Of a DNA stretch of 35,745 nucleotides, positions 8,747 through 15,131 are shown one piece after another. Under the pieces are notes generated by a model, which worked only from the letters and a program-made list of their open reading frames with translations, had not been told where the DNA came from and did no database searches. The position numbers and the translations under genes are program-made. Within the stretch, counting starts at the first letter, position 1, and the number at the start of each line of letters is the position of its first letter. The stretch comes from Pirellula sp. (GTDB lineage: Bacteria; Planctomycetota; Planctomycetia; Pirellulales; Pirellulaceae). The stretch is taken from NCBI GenBank assembly GCA_021300155.1, contig JAJTID010000122.1, positions 1-35,745 on the forward strand, given 5' to 3'.

Positions 8747-9574
8747 CTACAACTTCGTTGAAGCCACCCACTGGTTGACTTCGGCAATATCGTTTGCGCC
8801 AATCATTGTCAACTGACGATCTTCGTTCTTCCAGCTCACGGCGAGCTGTCCTGCGGCTTCAATAATCTTGCATGTCTTGCCGCTACACTGGGTCTCAATG
8901 GCTGGCAGACTGCCAAACCAAACAGGTTGTTCATCTTTGTGCTCAAACAGGATCAGCGATGTACCATCATTACGTTCGCATATCGACGCCGAACATTTGC
9001 AACAAGGCATATTGAGCACATGCGTTGATACTCGAGTGAAACCTTCGGGAATGCCCTTAAAAACAGCCGGCTCATAGCCAAGGTAGCTCTCGGTTGCATT
9101 GGCATCGAGTTCCTTTCCTTGATACTTTGATACCAACTTTGCGATTGCTACCTTAGGCTCCGACTTAGCTGCACGGATGACCTCTTGAAAGTCAACAGCC
9201 AATGCAGCATGTTCATGAGAAGCTTCTCCTGCATCATGATCCGACGTCGGATTCCTCGCAAAAAACCAGATCAGTGATACAGAGGCGGCCGTCACTAGAA
9301 CCGCATAGATCCAGCTTTTCGGCAACGGCTTAGAAGGAATCGAGACGATTCGATCACTATCCAGTCGTGGAGCAACCTGCTCCCAAAGGGAATTGGTGTC
9401 AACACTCGCCTCGGACTGCCGCATGAGCGTACCTATCGCTTGAAACTCGACAATCGACGCGCGGCAGGCGTTGCAATGATCACAGTGCGACTCGAAATTC
9501 GTTCGCTCTTGTGCATCGAGTTCGTTATCGATGTACGCCGACAATCGTTCTTCAATCCAATCGCAATTTTTCAT
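8747..9574 (-). CDS. ZAS anti-sigma factor with Cys-rich outer domain
   Basis: This 275-residue protein has an N-terminal zinc-binding anti-sigma domain with H30-x3-C34-x2-C37, one membrane helix at about 88-106, and an extracytoplasmic domain. The outer domain begins with a His-containing stretch (HDAGEASHEH, 113-122) and carries two Cys clusters, C191 C192 K C194 ... C199 and C230 ... C235. The ATG at 9574 overlaps the sigma gene's TAA by one base (TAATG) and GGGAGG lies directly upstream, so an ATG 12 nt earlier is not used. Anti-sigma factors of this class hold their ECF sigma at the membrane until a signal arrives. Here the outer Cys/His clusters make a metal signal plausible. That role is inference from motif and operon position. 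Confidence 0.88.
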   Translation of the reverse strand: MKNCDWIEERLSAYIDNELDAQERTNFESHCDHCNACRASIVEFQAIGTLMRQSEASVDTNSLWEQVAPRLDSDRIVSIPSKPLPKSWIYAVLVTAASVSLIWFFARNPTSDHDAGEASHEHAALAVDFQEVIRAAKSEPKVAIAKLVSKYQGKELDANATESYLGYEPAVFKGIPEGFTRVSTHVLNMPCCKCSASICERNDGTSLILFEHKDEQPVWFGSLPAIETQCSGKTCKIIEAAGQLAVSWKNEDRQLTMIGANDIAEVNQWVASTKL

Positions 9575-10167
9575 TATGCCTCCCAACCCAGTTGGATTAG
9601 CGAAGTCCTAAGTTCTTTTCTTGCTTTGTTCAGTCTTGAACCTACCGTTCCTTCAGGAATACCAAGCACACTTGCAATTGCCTCGTATCCTAACCCTTCG
9701 ACTTCCTTCATGTGCAGAATTGCCCTCTGTTCGCCCGAGATTTTCTCCATCGCAAGGTTCAAAATCTCTGCCTCATCGACTTGGGTTTGGCGGTTTGGAT
9801 TTTCAGACATTTCGGTTCCCAATGCGACTTTATATGCTCTCTGTGCCTCTCGATTGGTCTTTCGTAAGTACTGCAAACTTTGATTGACCGCCATTCGATG
9901 AGCCCAAGTCTCTAGCGAGGATTCAAATCGGAACTGATCAAGCTTCGAAAACAACTGGATGACAAAATCTTGCATCACATCGTCCGCGTCGCTGGTCCCT
10001 ACAATCTTTCGAATCACTCGATAAATCCTCGAAGCCAGAAGCTCATAAATTCGCTTCTGGTACTCGCGACTTCCGCTCGTTGCATTTTTGATCCAAACTG
10101 CCAACTCGTCATCGGGCGGTCTGCCAGATGTCGAATCTGAAAAGTTGGATGACTCTGCTCGATGCAT
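9574..10167 (-). CDS. ECF-type RNA polymerase sigma factor
   Basis: This 197-residue protein shows region 2 (DDVMQDFVIQLFSKL with the following W-A-H-R-M-A-V-N core, about 61-101) and region 4 (EQRAILHMKEVEGLGYEAIA then a GTVGSRLNKAR helix, about 145-185), with no region 3. This is the two-domain form of extracytoplasmic-function sigma factors. GGAG lies 6 nt upstream of its ATG. It is the first gene of a seven-gene operon that continues through anti-sigma, TRASH proteins, adaptor and RND pump to the sialidase-like protein. It is the only DNA-level regulator recognised in the window. By analogy with CnrH of Cupriavidus, it may activate its own operon when metal relieves the anti-sigma. Confidence 0.92.
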   Translation of the reverse strand: MHRAESSNFSDSTSGRPPDDELAVWIKNATSGSREYQKRIYELLASRIYRVIRKIVGTSDADDVMQDFVIQLFSKLDQFRFESSLETWAHRMAVNQSLQYLRKTNREAQRAYKVALGTEMSENPNRQTQVDEAEILNLAMEKISGEQRAILHMKEVEGLGYEAIASVLGIPEGTVGSRLNKARKELRTSLIQLGWEA

Positions 10168-10183
10168 TCTTCACTCCATGCTG

Positions 10184-10230
10184 CAAAAAAAGTGAAACCT
10201 GCCCGAAGTTCTTTTGAGACTTCAGGCAGG
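10184..10230 (-). terminator. Rho-independent terminator before the sigma gene
   Basis: On the minus strand a 12-bp stem (10219-10230 paired with 10198-10209, one G-T pair) is followed by a T-rich tract ending in seven T (10184-10190). It lies between the 57-residue gene and the ECF sigma gene. It should separate the two Cys-rich genes from the sigma-led operon, or act as a read-through control. Confidence 0.75.
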
Positions 10231-10253
10231 CTGACCTTAGCTATGCCGTAGGT

Positions 10254-10427
10254 TTAACGGCGACAGCAGGAACGATTGTCGAGACAGCAGTACGCATTCT
10301 TCATGCAGCAGATGGGTTGCCCCTTTGCCGACATCGAAGACGCGTTCGCTGCGATTGCGTTATCGCTGAAAGAAAGACCGATCGAAGCCAACGTGACGAG
10401 ACCAAGCAATGCAATTTTCGTAAACAT
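10254..10427 (-). CDS. 57-residue exported protein with three Cys pairs
   Basis: This small gene has ATG preceded by AGGTGA at good spacing, an uninterrupted 57-codon frame, a clear signal peptide (about 1-26, ending ANAIAA-like) and a tail with three CC pairs (PICC, YCC and SCCRR). It is followed at once by a terminator, which supports a real, separately ended transcript. Six cysteines in the last 20 residues suggest soft-metal binding or a disulfide-rich miniprotein. No family was recognised. It sits between another exported Cys-rich protein and the ECF sigma gene, all on one strand. Confidence 0.75.
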   Translation of the reverse strand: MFTKIALLGLVTLASIGLSFSDNAIAANASSMSAKGQPICCMKNAYCCLDNRSCCRR

Positions 10428-10531
10428 GATTCACCTATGGTTTTTGAATTAACTGAGAGAGATATGTTGCCATCCAATAGCGGATGAGCAACGCTTCCAA
10501 ACAAACTCGCAAAGAGAATTTATTTGGACTC

Positions 10532-11017
10532 TCAATTCCTCCAAACACAGGCAATCGACTGCCAAGAGTGTCCGCCAAAGCGAATGGGTACTTCGAACTT
10601 TCCAAAGCTCGATACGGCGGTCGCTGTAGGTTTAATCGATGCAAATGCAACGCATGCCCAAGCGATGGACTTCGCGGGTACAGAAACCGACTTTGGTGGC
10701 TCGCTTGCACTCAGAACTTGCTTGCTGCAAATACATTGAGCACCCTGACAGATTAAACACGACGGAAACAACGATTTCGCCGCCGACCGGACAGAATCAC
10801 TCGTTTTTACTGTCGGACGAGCAGTACATTTGGGGCATCGGGCCGGCTGACTGGCAAGTGATTTCGATGACGCAACATCTGCTTCAGCAGTCGCAGACTG
10901 CTTTCCGCTAATGCTCTCGAGGAACGATCGACCTAAGCAGCAACACGAAACCCCACCCAGAATTTGGCTGTAGGCAACCGCCATCAGCAAAACAGAATGA
11001 AGAATCGTTCGGAACAT
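10532..11017 (-). CDS. Exported Cys-rich protein heading the first efflux module
   Basis: This 161-residue protein has a hydrophobic signal region (about 1-22), then CCC at 25-27, CPKC at 61-64, and a cluster at C87, C90, C95 and C97. The remaining C-terminal half is low in recognisable motifs. The architecture (signal, early Cys group, long linker, second CxxC/CxC group, featureless tail) resembles three other genes of the window at 14561, 24284 and 27080, each lying just upstream of an efflux gene set. It reads leftward toward the 57-residue gene and the ECF operon. No clear ribosome-binding site precedes the ATG. A metal-binding role is inferred. Confidence 0.7.
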   Translation of the reverse strand: MFRTILHSVLLMAVAYSQILGGVSCCCLGRSFLESISGKQSATAEADVASSKSLASQPARCPKCTARPTVKTSDSVRSAAKSLFPSCLICQGAQCICSKQVLSASEPPKSVSVPAKSIAWACVAFASIKPTATAVSSFGKFEVPIRFGGHSWQSIACVWRN

Positions 11018-11464
11018 AACGCACGTCAGATACAGGTTTTCTCGGGGGCGACACAGATTGGATGCTGCCGGACGCCGTTTCCTTCACGAGCGTTGCATAA
11101 TTTTAGCTACGGCGCGTGGAAGTCTCCATCGATCGTAGGGATTACGGCTAATCTACCCGTTTTCAAGAAACTCAGGACTTCCAATTTCAAGAAAGCTCGA
11201 AAATCAGCGCATTCTCAATCGCTTCGAACTTCGGAAGTCTTATGAAGATTCGGCAGTTTCGGGCATCTAAGCCATTTTGGTCAAATTCTCTGCCAAAGAC
11301 AGAAGCAAAGAGAGCAAGCTGGTTGAAACTCAAACGTAGCTGGTGGTTGGGCACAGAAAGAAAATCGATCTATTGCGTGAAGAAACAGCTTTGCAGTTGC
11401 ATCAGACTAATGTGAAGCCTAGGTGCTTCGAAAGAATCGAGTCTGTTTACAAGGAAAAATTGAA
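11018..11464. other. Divergent intergenic region
   Basis: This 447-nt stretch separates the leftward Cys-rich gene from the rightward metallothionein-like gene and must hold promoters for both. No gene was found in it. The segment GCTTCGAAAGAAT at 11426-11438 recurs as GCTTCCAAAGAAT (14075-14087) before the second metallothionein-like gene, so part of the leader is duplicated. No clear ECF or sigma-70 promoter could be assigned by eye. Confidence 0.5.
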
Positions 11465-11800
11465 ATGAAGATTGCCGCATCGTTCGTGTTGTTGTGTCTG
11501 ATTGGACTTGGCGTGGCTATGGGGGCAAACTATGTAAGCAAGTCAAGTTTGTCTGTCGAATCGAAGGTTTGTGCCTGTGAATCCTGCTGCCCAGATGGCG
11601 GATGCTGCTGTGAAACGGGTGTCTGTACTTGCGAAGACTGTAAGTGCGATTGCTGCGCGGCTGATTCCAAGGGCTGCAATGCAGGTTGCTGTGATAACAA
11701 GTCTGGCGCATCCCATTCGAACGATTCTAGTGTTGAGCAGGGCACTTGTCCGAAGTGCCCTCCCAAATCACCAACCAAAGGCCCCAAGAAGCTGAGTTAG
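11465..11800 (+). CDS. Exported metallothionein-like protein, copy 1
   Basis: This 111-residue protein starts with a signal peptide or membrane anchor (MKIAASFVLLCLIGLGVAMG) followed by a domain with about 18 cysteines. They occur in CxC, CC, CCC and CxxC groups between residues about 34 and 75, plus a C-terminal CPKC. Asp, Glu, Lys and Gly fill the gaps and His is nearly absent. An upstream in-frame start is rejected because AAGGA precedes the ATG at 11465 and the paralogue aligns from there. Known bacterial metallothioneins (SmtA, MymT) are cytosolic, whereas this one appears exported. The close paralogue lies at 14126. The likely role is binding soft metal ions outside the cytoplasm. Confidence 0.85.
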   Translation: MKIAASFVLLCLIGLGVAMGANYVSKSSLSVESKVCACESCCPDGGCCCETGVCTCEDCKCDCCAADSKGCNAGCCDNKSGASHSNDSSVEQGTCPKCPPKSPTKGPKKLS

Positions 11801-11871
11801 TTTTCTCGAAAGTGTCTTGTGATTCGACTTTCCCAGGGCAACTGTTTCAAAGCAAACCCCTTAAGTACAGG

Positions 11872-11907
11872 TGTCCCAGTTGCTCTGTCTAATTCAGTTG
11901 TGGGACA
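11872..11907. repeat. Inverted repeat upstream of the lipoprotein-GNAT pair
   Basis: TGTCCCA (11872-11878) and TGGGACA (11901-11907) are perfect 7-bp arms about 22 nt apart. They lie in the 207-nt gap between the first metallothionein-like gene and the lipoprotein gene. They may mark a terminator without a T-run or a protein-binding site. Nothing further supports either reading. Confidence 0.35.
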
Positions 11908-12007
11908 TCATCACGGAAGCGATTTCTGCAGGACATATTTCTCTACTACATGGGTGCTACGGAGTGTACCCATTTGCTAATGCTGATTAAACACTAGGAA
12001 GGTGACT

Positions 12008-12277
12008 ATGCAAAGTTTCAAGAGAGGGATGCTCTTATTTTTCGTAGTAGCGATAACGCACAACGCTGGATGCCGATCAAATTGGCCAGGCTACAAGTCG
12101 ATTGCGGCATCGCCAGTACCAATTGCCTCCTTTTCATCGACCGCATCAACCGCAGGCGAGTTGTCTTTCTCAAAGCCGCCTTCGATTGCTGATGCGAGCA
12201 CATCCGTGTCTCCTGGGAAAAGCGAGATGCCTGCTCAGTCGTCGAGCGAATCTTGCGGTTCCAGTTGTTGTCGATGA
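12008..12277 (+). CDS. Small Ser-rich lipoprotein
   Basis: This 89-residue protein has a signal peptide ending in NAGC and a Ser/Ala/Pro-rich body, closing with a Cys group (SCGSSCCR). AAGG lies 5 nt before ATG 12008; a GTG 6 nt upstream is less likely. A GNAT gene follows 22 nt downstream in another frame. The tail Cys cluster matches the theme of the neighbouring exported proteins, but no family was recognised. The lipobox is weak (Asn at -3), so plain secretion is possible. Confidence 0.65.
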   Translation: MQSFKRGMLLFFVVAITHNAGCRSNWPGYKSIAASPVPIASFSSTASTAGELSFSKPPSIADASTSVSPGKSEMPAQSSSESCGSSCCR

Positions 12278-12299
12278 ACTTTCTGGAGGCAAGCTGGAA

Positions 12300-12962
12300 A
12301 TGCCAAGCTTGAATGGTCTTGTGTCAAAGCTCGATACCTTCGCCTACTCGCTATCGAGACGTATTGGCATTGCGGATCGAAGTCTGCTATTTGGTTGCGA
12401 CACGACAACAATAGCAAATCTACCGTACGTACTTCCAAGCGGCCAGGAGTTTTGTATGCTTCGGCAGGATCAATGCGGCTCACTTAGGGAATGTAACCCT
12501 GAGTTCCGATTAGCCGACTTTCAATCGCTCGATGGTACGCGATTTCGCTGCTATACAGTACGAAAAGACGGACGCACGGTAGCGTACGCTTGGCTTGGCA
12601 GTGGTGATATTCCTGCGCTGCACAATTGTAATGGACACGAATGGACTGGGCTTCCCATCTACCTTGATCAGGAGACCGCTTACCTGTTCTCAGTCTATGT
12701 GACTTCGTCCAGCAGAGGCCAACGACTGTACCAAGTATTAGCTTCTGGAATCGCTTCAACGATCCTTGGTGACGGCATCCGCCGAATTATTCTTACGACC
12801 GATATAAGGAACAGTTCTTCGATTAAAGCAGTACAACGAATGGGGTTTGAGCTTTACGGAAGAACTAGCTTCTCAGCTTTTTCTGGTTGGAAACGAGCAC
12901 GGTACGAGGTAAGTGCATCTTTTCTGCCAAGCAAACTCGGCAAATACGTTGGCGATTGCTAA
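12300..12962 (+). CDS. GNAT-family N-acetyltransferase
   Basis: This 220-residue protein has the acetyl-CoA-binding part of the GNAT fold: a beta strand LFSVYVTSSS, then the pyrophosphate-loop variant RGQRLYQVLASG, a later strand RRIILTT, and the typical ending SSIKAVQRMGFELYGR. The frame is open further upstream, but that part overlaps the lipoprotein and has no coding character. ATG 12300 has GGAGG 10 nt upstream. The acceptor substrate is unknown. It is likely co-transcribed with the preceding lipoprotein. A link to metal resistance is only by position. Confidence 0.75.
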   Translation: MPSLNGLVSKLDTFAYSLSRRIGIADRSLLFGCDTTTIANLPYVLPSGQEFCMLRQDQCGSLRECNPEFRLADFQSLDGTRFRCYTVRKDGRTVAYAWLGSGDIPALHNCNGHEWTGLPIYLDQETAYLFSVYVTSSSRGQRLYQVLASGIASTILGDGIRRIILTTDIRNSSSIKAVQRMGFELYGRTSFSAFSGWKRARYEVSASFLPSKLGKYVGDC

Positions 12963-13158
12963 CACCCACCGCTGGCTGTTTGGTCTTGGATCGCAGCTTC
13001 GACTTGCAAAACTGATTCTAAATCATCCGTTTTGTTGAAGGAAACAATCTCTTTGGGCATCTAACAGATATTCATGGGCCGAGTGGCGGCTCAATGTCCA
13101 TTTCATTCGGTATCTCATCACAGATGGCACCGAAGGCATGTTCTCGAAAGGAACGATG

Positions 13159-13758
13159 ATGAGTATTGCGAGTATCGGAAAATTTGTGCTTTCGTTAGCG
13201 TTTGTTGCGGGCTTGGCTTTAGCTATTCCGCAAGCAGTACACGCTCAGTCTGGAGTCAATGACAAGGTATCCAGAAACAATGGAGCACCTTTCTTCGCGA
13301 ACCAGCGCACTTCGCGAAACATCCAACATGCGAGAGATTATTCTCGCGGGATTCAACGTTATGCAACTCAAGCCCAGGTCATCCAGCCAACGGTGACTCA
13401 AGCGGAATCGCAGATGCTTGGGCAACAACTCCAAGCGATCCAGCGTGACATGGCAATCGTACGCCAAGAATACGCATCCAATCCAAAAGTTGTCGAGCAA
13501 GTCAAGAAGATTGAGACGCAACTTGGGCAGGCAACCACCGTGCAAAAATCTCTCCATGAAGAGTGCTGCAAAACATCGCCAGATGGAAAAATGTGCGCAG
13601 AGATGTGCAGCAAAATCCATACATCGCTCGATCAAATGAAAGTAGAGCACGATAAGCTTCTGAAGGAACTTGGTCACGAAGACGCGGCTCATGAACACCA
13701 AGCATCGGACCATGAGCATCACGATCACGGCGGTACTGAAAACAAAAACAGTAAGTAG
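13159..13758 (+). CDS. Secreted coiled-coil protein with His-rich tail
   Basis: This 199-residue protein has a signal peptide (about 1-30, ending VHAQ), a Gln/Arg-rich linker and a helical coiled-coil region (about 85-165). Within this lies a Cys cluster (EECCKTSPDGKMCAEMC). The last 30 residues hold about nine histidines in HxH and HH groups. ATG 13159 is preceded by AAGGA at 6 nt; earlier in-frame ATGs at 13138 and 13156 have poorer spacing. The layout suggests a periplasmic metal-binding protein with helical form, in outline like CnrX/ZraP-type proteins, but no homology to these can be claimed by eye. Confidence 0.8.
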   Translation: MSIASIGKFVLSLAFVAGLALAIPQAVHAQSGVNDKVSRNNGAPFFANQRTSRNIQHARDYSRGIQRYATQAQVIQPTVTQAESQMLGQQLQAIQRDMAIVRQEYASNPKVVEQVKKIETQLGQATTVQKSLHEECCKTSPDGKMCAEMCSKIHTSLDQMKVEHDKLLKELGHEDAAHEHQASDHEHHDHGGTENKNSK

Positions 13759-14125
13759 CATTTTTTGCCAAGTCTGTTTGGGGTGGGCTTCTGCTCTTGC
13801 GACAGACTATGCAATGTCTAGCATTCAGCGGGTTGACTATTCAATCCGCTGATTTGCTTTTTGGGAATTCCTGGAGGCTTCAACGAGTTGGCTTGCTTGC
13901 GGGAGACGTTAAGTCAAACCAAGGAATTTTAAACTGGTTTGTGGGTAATTACCCGCAAGCACGATGTGAGCTTTTCCGATGATCAGAAGAAGGATGCGAA
14001 GTAGATGGCAACGGATCGAAATTTCCGTGAAGTATTGCAGCCTTCTCGGCATCCAACACTTGAGAAGCACTAAAGCTTCCAAAGAATGATATCATATACC
14101 AGTGCCATTTTTACGGGAAAATGAA
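13759..14125. other. Intergenic region with nested inverted repeats
   Basis: No gene is supported in these 367 nt. They hold outer arms GCTTGCGGG (13895-13903) and CCCGCAAGC (13952-13960), inner arms AAACCA (13916-13921) and TGGTTT (13935-13940), and the perfect palindrome GGGTAATTACCC (13943-13954). The right part shares GCTTCCAAAGAAT with the leader of the first metallothionein-like gene. Promoter and operator functions for the next gene are plausible. Confidence 0.5.
13943..13954. promoter_or_regulatory. Perfect 12-bp palindrome, candidate operator
   Basis: GGGTAATTACCC is identical on both strands and sits about 170 nt before the second metallothionein-like gene, overlapping one arm of a larger 9-bp inverted repeat. 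Such sites often bind dimeric regulators. No cognate regulator gene was seen in the window, so this is a structural observation only. Confidence 0.4.
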
Positions 14126-14422
14126 ATGAAGATTGCTGCATCGTTGGTTGTGTTGTGTTTGATTGGTCTTGGCGTGGCGATGGGGGCAAACTACGCATGC
14201 AAGTCAAGCTTGAATGCCGAATCGAAGGTTTGTGCCTGCGAAACCTGCTGTCCCGATGGCGGTTGCTGCTGTGAAACCGGCGTTTGCTCTTGTGATGATT
14301 GCCAATGCGATTGCTGCGCCGAGGGAGCAACCGGCTGCTTGGCTGGTTGCTGCACCGACAAAGTCGCAACCAACCCCACAGATAAACCAGCGACTTGCAC
14401 CAAGGGTTGTTGTAAGGAGTAA
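14126..14422 (+). CDS. Exported metallothionein-like protein, copy 2
   Basis: This 98-residue paralogue of the protein at 11465 has the same signal/anchor segment (MKIAASLVVLCLIGLGVAMG) and about 20 cysteines after it, ending in CTKGCCKE. The block from KVCAC to CDCC is nearly identical to copy 1, while the tails differ, so the copies have diverged after duplication. GGGAAAATGAA precedes ATG 14126; an in-frame start 24 nt earlier is not preferred. A Cys-rich exported protein and the second RND system follow. Binding of soft metal ions outside the cytoplasm is the likely role. Confidence 0.85.
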   Translation: MKIAASLVVLCLIGLGVAMGANYACKSSLNAESKVCACETCCPDGGCCCETGVCSCDDCQCDCCAEGATGCLAGCCTDKVATNPTDKPATCTKGCCKE

Positions 14423-14454
14423 ATGGTCAGCAGGTTTCTGGCGGGCTGGGAAAT

Positions 14455-14481
14455 CACTCTGACCCTGACTCAGTCAGAGTG
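14455..14481. repeat. 9-bp hairpin after the second metallothionein-like gene
   Basis: CACTCTGAC (14455-14463) and GTCAGAGTG (14473-14481) are perfect arms around a 9-nt loop. The hairpin begins 33 nt after the metallothionein-like stop codon and precedes the TTG start of the next gene. No T-run follows on the plus strand. It could be a weak terminator, an mRNA-stabilising stem or an operator. Confidence 0.5.
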
Positions 14482-14560
14482 GGAACGAAACAGGAGAAGC
14501 GCAACAGTAACATTGACTCGTAACCGACGGTCAAGTACTATCGATGCAAGGAGTTTAGCT

Positions 14561-14971
14561 TTGGTTCGAAATCTGCTCGCAATTTTGATGTGTCTTCAAG
14601 TGCTGGTCTGTCCAGCGCTCTGCATCGACGTTTGCCAGCTCCACGAACAGGCTAACGGCCCCTCGTCCCATCTGGAGGGTTCTCTCCAATGTCATTGTTG
14701 TGGCTCTGACGCGAGTCCTGAGAATGAATCGAACGCTCCCTGTGATCCCTCGTCCGAATGCTGCAATTGCTTTTGCGGTGGTGCTGTTGTTTCGGAGACC
14801 GATTCGGTTTACCTTCCGATTCACTTTGCTGTATCAGATGTTGCTACGATCGCACAATGTGCGTTTACGACGGAGCACACTGACTGCGTTCAGCCTGCCG
14901 AGCATGTGGCGGACGGGGCGTTGATTTTTGGGCGCGCGATTCTCTGCGCCTATTGCGTCCTTCAAATCTAG
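14561..14971 (+). CDS. Exported Cys-rich protein heading the second efflux module
   Basis: This 136-residue protein starts at TTG 14561, chosen because AAGGAG lies 7 nt upstream and the signal peptide begins there. The open frame extends 46 codons further up to an ATG at 14423, but that part crosses a hairpin and looks non-coding. After the hydrophobic N-terminus, cysteines occur at about 11, 17, 21 and 25, then CHCC at 44-47 and CDPSSECCNCFC at 61-72, followed by a plain tail. It precedes the adaptor-pump pair on the same strand by 160 nt. It shares architecture with the Cys-rich proteins at 10532, 24284 and 27080. Metal binding is inferred. Confidence 0.68.
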   Translation: MVRNLLAILMCLQVLVCPALCIDVCQLHEQANGPSSHLEGSLQCHCCGSDASPENESNAPCDPSSECCNCFCGGAVVSETDSVYLPIHFAVSDVATIAQCAFTTEHTDCVQPAEHVADGALIFGRAILCAYCVLQI

Positions 14972-15045
14972 CGAATCTCTTTCTTCGCGGCTCAAACGCA
15001 CGTTGGTGTTTGGGAAAGTCAAATTCATGTAGCTCGTCTAGCGTT

Positions 15046-15088
15046 CTGTCCGTCTTCATTTAATGAGGGTGCTACAGACTGCGGACAG
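15046..15088. repeat. Inverted repeat upstream of the second adaptor gene
   Basis: CTGTCCG (15046-15052) and CGGACAG (15082-15088) are perfect 7-bp arms with a 29-nt gap. They lie within the 160-nt leader of the adaptor gene at 15132. This may be a regulator-binding site or leader structure; no further support is visible. Confidence 0.35.
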
Positions 15089-15131
15089 GGCAATCTACAT
15101 CGCGTCAATTATTAAACATATGGAGTTAGCT

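Noticed and set aside
12102-12299. N-terminal extension of the GNAT frame
   Set aside because: It overlaps the lipoprotein gene in another frame, is Arg/Pro/His-rich in the manner of an off-frame translation, and a good ribosome site precedes ATG 12300.
14423-14560. N-terminal extension of the second Cys-rich protein
   Set aside because: It spans a 9-bp hairpin and would put 46 residues before the signal peptide; TTG 14561 has a better-spaced AAGGAG.
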